The notes below the pieces were generated by a model that made no database searches, was not told the origin of the DNA, and saw nothing but the letters and a program-made list of their open reading frames with translations. The translations under genes were made by a program, and so were the position numbers. From Pseudomonas nitroreducens (GTDB lineage Bacteria > Pseudomonadota > Gammaproteobacteria > Pseudomonadales > Pseudomonadaceae), in contig NZ_JACHLI010000015.1 in the NCBI RefSeq assembly GCF_014204515.1, forward strand, positions 62,001 through 126,000: 64,000 bases of DNA, given 5' to 3'. Shown here one piece after another: positions 53,316 through 62,571 of this stretch; position 1 is the stretch's first letter, and each line of letters opens with the position of its first letter.

Positions 53316-53394
53316 TGTAGGAGCGGACCTTGTCCGCGAAGGCCCGACCCTATTTGCCAGGGTGAAGGATTTCGCGGACAGGGTCCGCTCCTAC
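53316..53394. repeat. REP inverted pair, GAGCGGACCTTGTCCGC family
   Basis: Inverted copies at 53316-53340 and 53371-53394 follow the EamA stop by 27 bp. They probably act as a bidirectional terminator-like structure for EamA and the convergent nitronate monooxygenase-like gene. Confidence 0.8.
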
Positions 53395-53431
53395 GCTTCG
53401 TGCCTGCTGGGTGTTGTCGTCTCGTAGACTC

Positions 53432-53507
53432 GTAGGGCGGATAACGCGCCAGCGTTATCCGCCGTGCAAGGGCTGGCGGATAACCTGTTCCAGGTTATGC
53501 GCCCTAC
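53432..53507. repeat. GTAGGGCGCATAAC two-hairpin repeat, copy 5
   Basis: A 76-bp copy with arm order inverted relative to copies 2 and 3 (AACGCGCCAGCGTT arm first, AACCTGTTCCAGGTT arm second). It is followed by a REP half at 53515-53538 that supplies the last codon and stop of the next gene. Confidence 0.85.
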
Positions 53508-53533
53508 GTTTCTGTTCTCGAGCAAGCTCGCTC

Positions 53534-54601
53534 CTACAAGCGGCAGGAATCGGCGCCGGAGCGAAACTCGGCCATCAGCGTCTCCACCAGCTTCGCCGCC
53601 GACATTTCCCGCGACAGCGGCGCGCCCTGCCCGGCCCATTGCACGGCAAAATCCGTATTGCCCTTGGCGGTCGCCGCAGCGGTCAGCGCCTTGGCGGCGT
53701 CGTAGGTGATCGGATAATCCGGCAGCGCCGGCGCATCAGCATTGCCCACATCGGTGAACAGCCGGTTGACCATGCCCCGCGCCGCACGGCCGGAAATCGC
53801 CGCCGTCACTTCGGTGCGCTCCCCGCGCTCACCCCGCAGCGCCGCCTTGAACGCGGCGTTGGCCGAGGACTCGTCGGCGCTGATGAACGCCGTACCCATC
53901 TGCACGGCCTGGGCACCCAGTGCAAACACCGCGCGCATGCCCTGGCCATCCATGATGCCACCCGCCGCGATCACCGGCAGTCCGGTGCCTTTCACCAGGG
54001 TGCGGACCAGCGCAAAGGTCCCGATACGCGCGTCCTTCTCCGGCTCGAACACGCCTCGATGGCCGCCGGCTTCATAGCCTTGCGCGACGATGGCATCGAT
54101 GCCCGCCGCCTCGATGGCGCGGCCTTCTTCCAGGCAGGTGGCGGTGGCCAGCAGACGGATGCCGGCAGCTTTCAGGCGATCGATCCAGTCCTGCGGCGGC
54201 AGGCCGAAGTGGAAGCTGACCACTGCCGGGCGCGCCTCGATAAGGAACGCCAGCATCTCGGGATCGTCCAGGAAGCTGCGGTAGATCTCGCTGACCTGCG
54301 CTGGCGGCTGCGCGCCGAATTCGGCGAACAGCGGGCGCAGGTGTTCCAGCCAGGCGGCCTCGCGAGCCGGATCGGCCACCGCCGGGCGATGGCAGAACAG
54401 ATTGAGGTTGAGCGGTTTGTCGGTCAGTGCGCGAGTCTGCTCCAGCAGCGCTCGGGCCTGGATCGCGTTGCTCGCGCCCAGACCGATGGAACCCAGCCCG
54501 CCGGCATTGGACACCGCCGCCGCCAGCGCCGGGGTGGACACGCCGACCATGGGCGCCTGGATGATGGGGTGCTGGATGCCGAGCAGTTCGGTGATGGGCA
54601 T
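53534..54601 (-). CDS. nitronate monooxygenase / 2-nitropropane dioxygenase-like flavoprotein
   Basis: A 355-residue FMN TIM-barrel enzyme (MPITELLGIQHPIIQAPMVGVSTPALAAAVSNAGGLG, then the GYEAGGHRG and VIAAGGIMDGQGMRAVFALGAQAVQMGTAFI FMN-binding segments). It oxidises nitronates or related compounds; physiological substrates of individual members vary. It is divergent from a LysR gene. Its stop codon lies inside a REP. Confidence 0.85.
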   Translation of the reverse strand: MPITELLGIQHPIIQAPMVGVSTPALAAAVSNAGGLGSIGLGASNAIQARALLEQTRALTDKPLNLNLFCHRPAVADPAREAAWLEHLRPLFAEFGAQPPAQVSEIYRSFLDDPEMLAFLIEARPAVVSFHFGLPPQDWIDRLKAAGIRLLATATCLEEGRAIEAAGIDAIVAQGYEAGGHRGVFEPEKDARIGTFALVRTLVKGTGLPVIAAGGIMDGQGMRAVFALGAQAVQMGTAFISADESSANAAFKAALRGERGERTEVTAAISGRAARGMVNRLFTDVGNADAPALPDYPITYDAAKALTAAATAKGNTDFAVQWAGQGAPLSREMSAAKLVETLMAEFRSGADSCRL

Positions 54602-54714
54602 GACGGGGTCCTCGTCGTCGGGCCGGCGGATTCGCCTTGGGGCTTGCTAACGCTTGACTTACCATCTCATGAAGAGAATATTCGTCGCAACATATTCTCT
54701 ATTGAAGATTAATC

Positions 54715-55587
54715 ATGGATCTCTCCAGCCTGGAAATCTTCCGCTGCGTGGCCGAGGAACAGAGCGTCACCCGCGCCGCGGCCCGCCTGCAACGCGTGCA
54801 ATCGAACGTCACCACGCGCATCCGCCAACTTGAGGAAGACCTCGGCGCGGCGCTGTTCCTACGCGACGGCAAGCGCATGTCGCTGACCGACCAGGGCCGC
54901 GAATTCCTCCGCTACGCCGAGCAACTGCTGGCCCTGGCCAGCGAGGCGCGACAGTCGTTGCACCCCAGCAGCGCCACCGGCAGCCTGCGCCTGGGCAGCA
55001 TGGAGGCCGCTGCCGCCAGCCGCCTGCCCGAGCTCCTGGCGCGCTACCACCGCGCCTACCCGGAGGTGGAACTGCACGTCACCACCGGCCACAGCCAGAA
55101 GCTGATCAATGAGGTGCTGAACCGCCAGCTCGACTGTGCGCTGATCTCCCACCCGGACATCCTCCACGCCGAGCCGGGCTTCGAAGCGCTGCTGGAACGC
55201 GGCCTGTGCGCCGTGCCGGTGTTCCGCGAGGAACTGCTGCTGGTGCTGCCGGGCGACCACCCGCCGGTCACACGCCCGGAAGATGTACAGATTCGCACCC
55301 TGGTGGGCTTCGCCCGCGGCTGCACCTATCGCCAACTGCTCGAAGGCTGGCTCAAGGGCGCCTCGCTGGCCGTGCAGGAAGTCGGCTCGTACCACGGCAT
55401 CCTCGCCTGCGTGAACGCCGGTTCCTGCTTCGGCGTGCTGCCGCGCTCGGTGCTGGAGCTGCAACGGGAGATGCCCGACCTGCAGGTGGTACCGCTGCTG
55501 GAAGTGGACACCCTGCTGATCTGGCGCGACGGCTACGCCACCGGCGCCTTCCAGCGCTGGCGGGAAACCCTGGAGGCACGCCCATGA
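54715..55587 (+). CDS. LysR-family transcriptional regulator
   Basis: A 290-residue LysR-type regulator. The N-terminal winged helix (MDLSSLEIFRCVAEEQSVTRAAARLQRVQSNVTTRIRQLEEDLG) is clear and the rest is a periplasmic-binding-like effector domain. It overlaps the following MFS gene by ATGA and is divergent from the nitronate monooxygenase-like gene, which it may also control. The effector is unknown. Confidence 0.9.
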   Translation: MDLSSLEIFRCVAEEQSVTRAAARLQRVQSNVTTRIRQLEEDLGAALFLRDGKRMSLTDQGREFLRYAEQLLALASEARQSLHPSSATGSLRLGSMEAAAASRLPELLARYHRAYPEVELHVTTGHSQKLINEVLNRQLDCALISHPDILHAEPGFEALLERGLCAVPVFREELLLVLPGDHPPVTRPEDVQIRTLVGFARGCTYRQLLEGWLKGASLAVQEVGSYHGILACVNAGSCFGVLPRSVLELQREMPDLQVVPLLEVDTLLIWRDGYATGAFQRWRETLEARP

Positions 55588-56789
55588 ATCGCACTCGTCG
55601 CCTGCCCGCCGCGCTGTCAGCGGCACTGATCCTCGCCGTCGGTATGGGCTTCGGCCGTTTCGCCTTCACCGGGCTCTATCCGCTGATGGTTCGCGACGGC
55701 GTGCTCAGCGTCACCGGCGGTTCCCTGGCCGCCTCGGCCAACTATGCCGGCTACCTGCTCGGCGCCTTGCTGCTGGCGCGCAGTCAGGAACGGCACGCCG
55801 CGCGCATCTGTGTGATTGCCCTGATCGGCACGCTCGCCACCCTGGCCGCCATGGCCGTTCCGGCGCCGGCGTGGTTCGCCATCGGCGTGCGCCTGCTGGC
55901 CGGCGTGCTCAGCGCCATGGCCCTGGTCAGTGCCGCGCAATGGCTATTGCAGAGCATGGGTGAAAGCCATGGAGCGCCGATGATGTTCGCTGGCGTGGGC
56001 GTCGGCATCCTGGTCTCAGCCGAGCTGATCGCCGCTGGCAACGCCTTCGGCCTGGGCAGCGCGGCGATCTGGTGTGTTCTTGCGCTGGCCGGGCTGGTGT
56101 TGTCGCTGCTGGCCGCGCCCGCGCTGGGCCGTGACGGACCGAGCGCAGCACAGCAGTCGGCGACCGGCACGGGACCGGCGCCGGAGCTGTCCGCGCCGAT
56201 CATCCTGCTGGTCTACGGGCTGGCCGGTTTCGGCTACATCATCACCGCCACCTACCTGCCGCTGCTGATGAAGAGCGGCCTGGGCGCCATCGACCCGCTG
56301 CAGGTGTGGGCCGCGTTCGGCCTGGGTGCCGCACCGTCGTGCTTCCTCTGGCACCGCCTGCACCTGAAGCTGGGCGGCCGCCGCGCGCTGGCGCTGAACC
56401 TGCTGGTGCAGGCCATCGGCGTGATGCTGCCGGCGCTGGGCGACTCGGCCCTGCTCTACCTGGGCAGCGCGGTGCTGGTGGGCGGCAGCTTCATGGGCAC
56501 GGTGACCATCGCCATGCCCGCAGCCCGAGCGGTGGCTGCGCAGGTGCGCTTCAACATGCTGGCGGCGATGACCGCGCTGTATGGGGTCGGGCAAATCGTC
56601 GGGCCGCTGGCGGCCAGTGCGCTGCGCGGGTTGACCGGGAGCTTCATTCCGGCACTGGGGGCGGCGGCCAGTGCCTTGCTGGTGGGGGCGCTGTGCTGCC
56701 TCCCCCTTCGCCGAGGCGAATCCTGTAGGAGCGAGGGGGACGCCATCGTTATTGCTCGCGAACAGCCTCAACACCGCGGCTGCCGGTAA
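55584..56789 (+). CDS. MFS transporter, YbfB/YjiJ-like, with repeat-encoded C-terminus
   Basis: A 401-residue transporter of about 12 membrane helices (VGMGFGRFAFTGLYPLMVRDGVLS is typical of the YbfB/YjiJ group). The start shares ATGA with the LysR stop. The final residues (CRSEGDAIVIAREQ onward) are read through a REP copy, with the stop codon lying between its two halves, so the native end has probably been replaced. Confidence 0.85.
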   Translation: MNRTRRLPAALSAALILAVGMGFGRFAFTGLYPLMVRDGVLSVTGGSLAASANYAGYLLGALLLARSQERHAARICVIALIGTLATLAAMAVPAPAWFAIGVRLLAGVLSAMALVSAAQWLLQSMGESHGAPMMFAGVGVGILVSAELIAAGNAFGLGSAAIWCVLALAGLVLSLLAAPALGRDGPSAAQQSATGTGPAPELSAPIILLVYGLAGFGYIITATYLPLLMKSGLGAIDPLQVWAAFGLGAAPSCFLWHRLHLKLGGRRALALNLLVQAIGVMLPALGDSALLYLGSAVLVGGSFMGTVTIAMPAARAVAAQVRFNMLAAMTALYGVGQIVGPLAASALRGLTGSFIPALGAAASALLVGALCCLPLRRGESCRSEGDAIVIAREQPQHRGCR

Positions 56790-56818
56790 ATTCGTTCGCG
56801 AGCAAGCTCGCTCCTACG
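56724..56818. repeat. REP inverted pair with an interrupted left half
   Basis: The left half TGTAGGAGCGAG and CTCGCGAAC are separated by about 19 unrelated bases (56736-56754), and the right half at 56794-56818 is complete. It overlaps the MFS stop. Confidence 0.75.
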
Positions 56819-56834
56819 AAAAGCATGGCAGCAC

Positions 56835-56910
56835 GTAGGGCGAATAACCTGGAACAGGTTATCCGCCGATCACCGCGCGGCGGATAACGCTGGCGCGTTA
56901 TCCGCCCTAC
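56835..56910. repeat. GTAGGGCGCATAAC two-hairpin repeat, copy 6
   Basis: A 76-bp copy with slightly changed ends (GTAGGGCGAATAAC, GTTATCCGCCCTAC), stacked after the REP pair and before the convergent AhpD-like gene. Confidence 0.8.
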
Positions 56911-56921
56911 AAATGCGCAGC

Positions 56922-57362
56922 TCAGGCCGGCGGCTGCTGGCGGAAGGATACGCCCAGGCGGTTCCACACATTGATCGCGCCGATGGCCACGGTCAGGTCC
57001 ACCAGTTCCCGCTCGCTGAACTGCTCGCGGGCCAGTTCGAAGACCTCCAGGGGCACCTTGGATTCGGACAGCAGCGTCACCGACTCGCACCAGGCCAGCG
57101 CCGCGCGCTCGCGCTCGGTGAAGAACGGTGATTCGCGCCAGACGCTGACGGCGAACAGGCGCCGCTCGGATTCGCCGTTGCGGCGCGCCTCCATCGCATG
57201 CATGTCGGCGCAGAAGGCACAGTTGTTCACCTGCGACACGCGCAGGCGCACCAGCTCCAGCAGCGGCTTCTCCACCGACAGTTCGAAGATGGCGGCTTCC
57301 AGCGCCAGCACCGCCTTCAGCGCTTCCGGCGAGGCGGTGTAGTAGTCCAGACGCGGTTCCAT
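56922..57362 (-). CDS. AhpD-like carboxymuconolactone decarboxylase-family protein
   Basis: A 146-residue protein whose start at 57362 (MEPRLDYYTASPEALKAVL) has GGAG upstream. C48-x-x-C51 with H55 (NNCAFCADMH) is the peroxidatic/resolving pair of AhpD-type alkylhydroperoxidases, so antioxidant activity is likelier than true decarboxylation. It is divergent from the MocR-type regulator at 57512, which probably controls it. Confidence 0.87.
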   Translation of the reverse strand: MEPRLDYYTASPEALKAVLALEAAIFELSVEKPLLELVRLRVSQVNNCAFCADMHAMEARRNGESERRLFAVSVWRESPFFTERERAALAWCESVTLLSESKVPLEVFELAREQFSERELVDLTVAIGAINVWNRLGVSFRQQPPA

Positions 57363-57511
57363 GACGGCACTCCAGCAGTTGATGGGGCCATTGTGCGCCG
57401 GGCCGTCACGGCGGCGGGTGACCAATCCGCGGAATTTCGCCTGCGCAACTTCACCGGGCTACGCAGCGGCGCTACGCTTGCGCAACCGCCCTGCCCACCC
57501 GGAGTCCGCCC

Positions 57512-58945
57512 TTGGAGCTGCACCTGATCATCCACGGCCAGAAGGACCTCGCCGGGCAACTCTATCGCCAGCTGCGCGAAGCCATCGATTCCGGCCGCCT
57601 CGCCGCCGGCACCCGCCTGCCGCCCAGCCGTCTGCTGGCCGAGCAGCTGGGCATCTCGCGCAAGACCATCTCCGACACCTACGCCCAGCTCACCTATGAG
57701 GGTGTGCTGGTGGGCAAGATCGGCAGCGGCACCTTCGTCAACACCCACCTGCCGCGTCATGACCGGCGCCAACAGGGGGTGCGCTTCGCCAGCCAGGACC
57801 ACATTGACCGCTGGGCCAACCTCGACACCCGCCTGCGCCACCCCGGCGCCACCGGTACGGCGAAGGCCGACTTCATCGGCGGCGCCACCACCCAGCTGCA
57901 GTTTCCCCAGGAAGAATGGCGGCGCTGCGTGAACCACGCGCTGCGCCAGATGAGCGGCCTGCGCGGGCACTACAGCGCGCCCGAGGGCATCGCCCCGCTG
58001 CGCGACGGCATCGCCCGGCACATCTCCTACGCCCGCGGGGTGAACTGCCAGCTGGACGACGTGATGGTCTGCAATGGCGCACAACAGGCCCTGGACCTGC
58101 TCGCCCGCGTGATGCTGCGCCCCGGCGACAAGGTGGCCATGGAGGATCCCGGCTACACGCCGGCGCGGCTGATCTTCCAGACCCTGGGCGCCGAAGTGGC
58201 CAGCGTGCCGGTGGACGCCGAAGGCATCTGCGTGGAGCAGATTCCCGACGGCACGCGGATGATCTACACCACCCCTTCACACCAGTTCCCGCTGGGCATG
58301 CCGATGAGTGCGGCACGCCGCGAAGCCCTGCTGGCCCGTGCGCTGGAACTGGGCGCGCTGGTGATCGAGGACGACTACGACAGCGAGTTCCGCTACGAAG
58401 GCCGGCCCACCGATGCCCTGCAGAGTCTTGATCGCCACGGGGTGGTGGCCTATATCGGTACCTTCTCCAAGGTGCTGTTGCCGGAGCTGCGCCTGGGCTA
58501 CCTGATCCCGCCGCCAAGCCTGTTCCCGGCGCTGGTGCGCGCCCGGCAGATATCCGACTGGCACAGCTCGACGCTGCCGCAGTGGGCGCTGGCCAAGTTC
58601 ATCAGCGAGGGCTACCTGCTCAAGCACATCCGTCGTTGCCACGGCATCTACGCCGGGCGTCGCGAACGCATCCTGGCGCGACTGGGCGGCGATCTGGCGC
58701 CCTGGCTGGAAGCGGTGCCCTCGGTGGCCGGCTTCCACCTCACCGCACTGCTGCGCGAGCCGGTCAACGTGGCGCTGCTCGTCGAGCTGGCACGCAAGGT
58801 CGAGGTCGGCCTCTACGGCCTGGCGCCCTTCTACCAGCAGGAACCGCTACGCGACGGCCTGCTGCTGGGCTTTGGCGCCATCGACACCCTGGACATCGAC
58901 CCGGCCCTGGACAAGCTCCGCGACCTGCTGCAGCAGCTGGTCTGA
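57512..58945 (+). CDS. MocR-type PLP-dependent regulator (PdxR-like)
   Basis: A 477-residue GntR-aminotransferase fusion starting at TTG 57512 after GGAG at 57501. The N-terminal winged helix (TRLPPSRLLAEQLGISRKTISDTYAQLTYEGVL) joins a type I aminotransferase domain. The PLP-binding Lys is in IGTFSKVLLPELRLGYL (near residue 319) and YDSEFRYEGRP is the usual segment. PLP is the effector of many members. It lies divergent from the AhpD-like gene. Confidence 0.9.
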   Translation: MELHLIIHGQKDLAGQLYRQLREAIDSGRLAAGTRLPPSRLLAEQLGISRKTISDTYAQLTYEGVLVGKIGSGTFVNTHLPRHDRRQQGVRFASQDHIDRWANLDTRLRHPGATGTAKADFIGGATTQLQFPQEEWRRCVNHALRQMSGLRGHYSAPEGIAPLRDGIARHISYARGVNCQLDDVMVCNGAQQALDLLARVMLRPGDKVAMEDPGYTPARLIFQTLGAEVASVPVDAEGICVEQIPDGTRMIYTTPSHQFPLGMPMSAARREALLARALELGALVIEDDYDSEFRYEGRPTDALQSLDRHGVVAYIGTFSKVLLPELRLGYLIPPPSLFPALVRARQISDWHSSTLPQWALAKFISEGYLLKHIRRCHGIYAGRRERILARLGGDLAPWLEAVPSVAGFHLTALLREPVNVALLVELARKVEVGLYGLAPFYQQEPLRDGLLLGFGAIDTLDIDPALDKLRDLLQQLV

Positions 58946-58951
58946 GAAGGA

Positions 58952-59037
58952 GCGTAGGAGCGGACTCTGTCCGCGATCGCCCACCGGCAGCTCTGTGCCT
59001 GCGGCTTCGTCATCGCGGACGAAGTCCGCTCCTACGC
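58952..59037. repeat. REP inverted pair, GAGCGGACTCTGTCCGC family
   Basis: Inverted copies at 58952-58977 and 59012-59037 follow the regulator stop. The remaining gap to 59224 shows no gene. Confidence 0.8.
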
Positions 59038-59224
59038 ATTCCGGGAAGATCGCAGTTAGGCAACGACGATTGGCCTGGAAATTTTCGCGGAAATTGGCGG
59101 TTCAGGTAGACACGGCGTGGCCGTAACCTTTCAGCATCGGTTTGAAAGCCGGTTCCGGCCTTTATCGGAGACCGCCGTCAGCGCCCAATGGCCACTCACC
59201 CGGCCAGCACGAAGGAGCCTCGCC

Positions 59225-59515
59225 ATGACCCCGTCCGCCATCGCCATCGTTCGCGTCCAGGCATTCCCCGGCCAGGCAGCTGCGCTGGGCGAGCATCTCA
59301 GTCGACTGATTGCGCAGGTGCGCCAGCAACCCGGTTGCCAGGGGAGCGAGTTGCAGGAGCTGGCGGCCGACCGTTGGCAGGTGCTCACCCGCTGGAGCAG
59401 CCAGGCCGAGCTGGATGCGCACCTGGCCGGCCCGAAGGCCCAGCAGTGGCTCGGCCAGCTCGGTTGCGGCGACCTGGCGCTGGGGCTGGAATTCGAGAGC
59501 CGCAGCGCCGATTGA
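59225..59515 (+). CDS. antibiotic biosynthesis monooxygenase (ABM)-domain protein
   Basis: A 96-residue ferredoxin-like ABM protein starting at ATG 59225 after AAGGAG. The IAIVRVQAFPGQAAALGEHLSRLIAQVRQQPGC segment and WQVLTRWSSQAELDAHLAGP match the family, which includes small quinol oxygenases and heme-degrading proteins. It is convergent with the SDR gene, one base between stop and stop. Confidence 0.8.
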   Translation: MTPSAIAIVRVQAFPGQAAALGEHLSRLIAQVRQQPGCQGSELQELAADRWQVLTRWSSQAELDAHLAGPKAQQWLGQLGCGDLALGLEFESRSAD

Positions 59516-59516
59516 C

Positions 59517-60305
59517 TCAGAACGCCGAGCGCACCACCCCGCCATCCACCCGCAGGGCCGCGCCGTTGGTGGCCGACGAGGCCTCCGAGCAGACATAGAC
59601 CACCAGGTTGGCCACTTCCTCGGGCCTGGCGAAGCGCTGGATCAGCGAGCTGGGCCGCGCCGTGCGGAAGAATTCCGCCTCGAACTCGGCGAATGGCTGG
59701 CCGCCGGAGAGCTTGTCGACGAACTCGTTGACTCCTTCGGAGGCGGTCGGCCCCGGCAGCACCGCGTTGACCGTCACGCCGGTCCCCGCGCAGCTTTCCG
59801 CCAGCCCGCGGGACAGGCCGAGTTGGGCCGTCTTGGTGACCCCGTAGTGGATCATCTCCACGGGAATCTGCACGCCGCTCTCGCTGCTGATGAAGACGAT
59901 GCGGCCCCAGTTCTTCTGCTTCATGCCCAGCAGGTAGGCGCGGGACAGTCGCACGCCGGAGAGCAGGTTGACGTCGAGGAAGCGCACCCAGTCCTCATCG
60001 GGGATGTCCTCGAAGGGCTTGGGGTCGAAGATGCCCAGGTTGTTCACCAGCACGTCCACCGCCGGAAAGCGCTGCAGCAGCTTGTCGATCTGCTGCGGGT
60101 CGGCCAGGTCGCCGGCGAAGCCTTCGACCCTGGCGTCCGCCTGCTCCTGGCGAATCCGTCCGATGGCCTCGTCCACGGAGGACTGGCTGCGGCCATTGAG
60201 GATCACCCTCGCCCCTTCGCGGGCCAGACCCTGGGCAATGGCGAAGCCGATGCCCTTGGTCGAACCGCTGACCAGGGCGAGTTTGTCGGTGAGGTGCAGG
60301 TTCAT
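59517..60305 (-). CDS. short-chain dehydrogenase/reductase (SDR)
   Basis: A 262-residue classical SDR. The start at 60305 (MNLHLTDKLALVSGSTKGIGFAIA) gives the NAD(P)-binding GxxxGIG at the right place. NNLG is the structural motif and Y-x-x-x-K (YGVTK) the catalytic pair, with a Ser before it (FISSESG). Substrate is unknown. The frame continues upstream to 60896, but that is a shadow of PqiC. Confidence 0.88.
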   Translation of the reverse strand: MNLHLTDKLALVSGSTKGIGFAIAQGLAREGARVILNGRSQSSVDEAIGRIRQEQADARVEGFAGDLADPQQIDKLLQRFPAVDVLVNNLGIFDPKPFEDIPDEDWVRFLDVNLLSGVRLSRAYLLGMKQKNWGRIVFISSESGVQIPVEMIHYGVTKTAQLGLSRGLAESCAGTGVTVNAVLPGPTASEGVNEFVDKLSGGQPFAEFEAEFFRTARPSSLIQRFARPEEVANLVVYVCSEASSATNGAALRVDGGVVRSAF

Positions 60306-60388
60306 GGGGTTCTCCGGTGGGGGTTCAGACGAGACGTCAGACCTCACAGGATAGGCGGCCTTCAGCCGGCCGCCAGTGCAGCCGAAGG

Positions 60389-60913
60389 TTACGGGCAGCG
60401 GCCGCTGGAGCTGGCCTGGCGTACCGCCTCGGCCAGTTGCCGCAGGTTGTTCTGGTGGGCGTTGACCAGGGCATCGACGCTGGCATCGGCGCGGGTCTGC
60501 AGCACGCTGCGGCAGGTCAGGGAGTACTCCTTGCCGCTGTTCAGGCGCCAGCGCGCGTCCAGCAGGGCGTACTGGCCGGGTACCGAGTCGAAGCGCTGTA
60601 CATCGACGCGCAGCAGTGCCGCGTCCTTGCCCAGTGGCGTACCGAGCTGGTCCTGCAGGGCGTTCTGGAACTCGTCCAGCAGGTTGGCGCCCCACCACTC
60701 CGTCTCCAGGATCGACAGCCCGCTGCCGCCCTGGCGCACGACGATCTGCGAGCGATCGACCTGCGGCGGCATGCTCACCCGCTCCACCCGCACATTGCCG
60801 CTGGCAGTGCCCGGCTGCGCCGGCAGCAGGGTGTGGTAGTGGATCGGCGCGCTGCTGCAGCCCCAGACCAGCGGGGCCAGCCCGACCAGGGCCCATTTGA
60901 CTGACTTAAGCAT
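60389..60913 (-). CDS. pqiC: PqiC, outer-membrane lipoprotein
   Basis: A 174-residue lipoprotein (lipobox LVWGCSS near residue 19) of the PqiC/YmbA family. It follows PqiB by 17 bases and is the last gene of the operon. PqiC anchors the PqiB tunnel at the outer membrane. Confidence 0.9.
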   Translation of the reverse strand: MLKSVKWALVGLAPLVWGCSSAPIHYHTLLPAQPGTASGNVRVERVSMPPQVDRSQIVVRQGGSGLSILETEWWGANLLDEFQNALQDQLGTPLGKDAALLRVDVQRFDSVPGQYALLDARWRLNSGKEYSLTCRSVLQTRADASVDALVNAHQNNLRQLAEAVRQASSSGRCP

Positions 60914-60930
60914 CCGGTGTCACTCCTCGA

Positions 60931-62571
60931 TCAGGGCCGCAGGTTGTCGGCATCGGCATTCTTCGGGCGGCCACGGATCAACGATTCGGGGTGACGGCCC
61001 AGGTAGTCGGACAGATCACGCAGCGAACGCGACATGCGGTCCAGTTCGTCCAGCGTGTCGCTGAGCTTCTCCCGCTGCGGCGAGTTCTCGCCCAGCGCGG
61101 CATTGGCGGTCTTGAGCGTGGCGCTGACCTCGTCCAGGGTCCTGGTCACGTTGGGCAGCGTCTGCCCGTTGAACTGCTTCAGGCTCTTCTGCAGCTCGCT
61201 GAGGTTGCCGTCGAGGTTGTTGGCAATGCGCTCCAGCGGCAGCTTGCGGATGCGCTCGACCACTTCCTGCAACTGCTCCTGCAGCTTGTCGAGGCTGCCG
61301 GGCACGGTGGGGATGACGAACGGCCGCGCGGCGACATCGAACTGCACCGGCTTGGCATCGGGGTAGAAGTCCAGCGAGACGAACAGTTGCCCGGTGAGCA
61401 GGTTGCCGCTGCGCGCCTGGGCGCGCAGGCCGTGCTTGACGAAGGCCGCGATCAGGTTGGCGGCGGCTTCCTCGTCGCCGGCCTGGGTATTGGAGATCGC
61501 CAGCATGCGATCACGCACCGGCCCCAGGCGCTGCGGGTAGACCACGGCCTCGACCATCACCGGGAAGCTGAGCGTCTTCGGGTCGTAGTCCAGCTTCACC
61601 GAAGTGACCTTGCCGAAGGCGACGCCCATGAACTCCACCGGCGCGCCGACAGCCAGGCCGCGCATCGACTGGTCGAAGCGCATCCGCAGCTTCTGGGCAA
61701 TGCCGGCGGGAGGCGCCAGGGCGGTATCGCGGTCGGCGAACAGCTCGAAACCCTGCTCGTCCTTGGCCAGGGCATCGTCGGCCGGTGCGCCCTCCGGCAC
61801 GCCGAAGGCCAGCCCGCCCATGAGGATCGAGGACAGCGATTCGGTATTCACCTTCAGGCCGTTGGCGCCCAGGTCCAGGTCGATGCCGCTGGCGTTCCAG
61901 AAACGGCTGTTGGCGGTGACGAAGGCGTCGTTGGGCGCCTCGATGAACACGCCGATGTCCACGCCCTTGCCATCCTGGCGCAGGTTGTAGGTGATGACCT
62001 GGCCGACGGGAATCTTGCGGTAATAGACGGTGGAGCCGATATCCAGCGAGCCGAGGTCATCGGCGTGCAGCATGAAGCGCTTGCCCTTCTCGCCGTAGGT
62101 CACCGGCGGCGGCGCCTCCAGGCCGGTGAAGTGCCTGGCCGGGCGGGTCGACTCGCCGGCGTCGGCGCCGATGAAGCTGCCCGAAAGCAAGGTATCGACG
62201 CCGCTGATGCCACCGGCGCCGACCCGCGGGCGCACCACCCAGAACTGCGCGCCCTCGCTGGCGAAGGATTCCGCCGCCTTGTCCAGCTTTACCGTGGCGA
62301 TGACGCCGCGCTTGTCCGGCGCCAGTTCCACCGTATCCACCTCGCCGATCACCACGGCGCGGTACTTCACCTGGGTCTTGTGCGCCACTAGGCCGTCGCC
62401 GGTGCGGAAGGAAATCTCGATGACCGGCCCCTTTTCCATCCAGCTGCGCACGATCAGCGAGGCACCGATGGCCAGCGCGACGATCGGCACGATCCAGACC
62501 AGCGAGACGTTCCAGCGCCGCGTGCGGACCTGCGCCTGGCCCGGCTTCGAGTCCTCAGTGTCGCGTTGCAT
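60931..62571 (-). CDS. pqiB: PqiB, MCE-domain intermembrane transport protein
   Basis: A 546-residue inner-membrane-anchored protein with one N-terminal helix (WNVSLVWIVPIVALAIGASLIV) and three MCE repeats (about 45-135, 160-250 and 285-395), followed by a long helical C-terminal region. It forms a needle across the periplasm for lipid transport. It overlaps the preceding pqiA gene by 17 bases. Confidence 0.93.
   Translation of the reverse strand: MQRDTEDSKPGQAQVRTRRWNVSLVWIVPIVALAIGASLIVRSWMEKGPVIEISFRTGDGLVAHKTQVKYRAVVIGEVDTVELAPDKRGVIATVKLDKAAESFASEGAQFWVVRPRVGAGGISGVDTLLSGSFIGADAGESTRPARHFTGLEAPPPVTYGEKGKRFMLHADDLGSLDIGSTVYYRKIPVGQVITYNLRQDGKGVDIGVFIEAPNDAFVTANSRFWNASGIDLDLGANGLKVNTESLSSILMGGLAFGVPEGAPADDALAKDEQGFELFADRDTALAPPAGIAQKLRMRFDQSMRGLAVGAPVEFMGVAFGKVTSVKLDYDPKTLSFPVMVEAVVYPQRLGPVRDRMLAISNTQAGDEEAAANLIAAFVKHGLRAQARSGNLLTGQLFVSLDFYPDAKPVQFDVAARPFVIPTVPGSLDKLQEQLQEVVERIRKLPLERIANNLDGNLSELQKSLKQFNGQTLPNVTRTLDEVSATLKTANAALGENSPQREKLSDTLDELDRMSRSLRDLSDYLGRHPESLIRGRPKNADADNLRP

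Noticed and set aside
60306..60896. N-terminal extension of the SDR gene up to 60896
   Set aside because: The extension is the out-of-frame shadow of PqiC. The SDR starts at 60305 directly before its nucleotide-binding motif.
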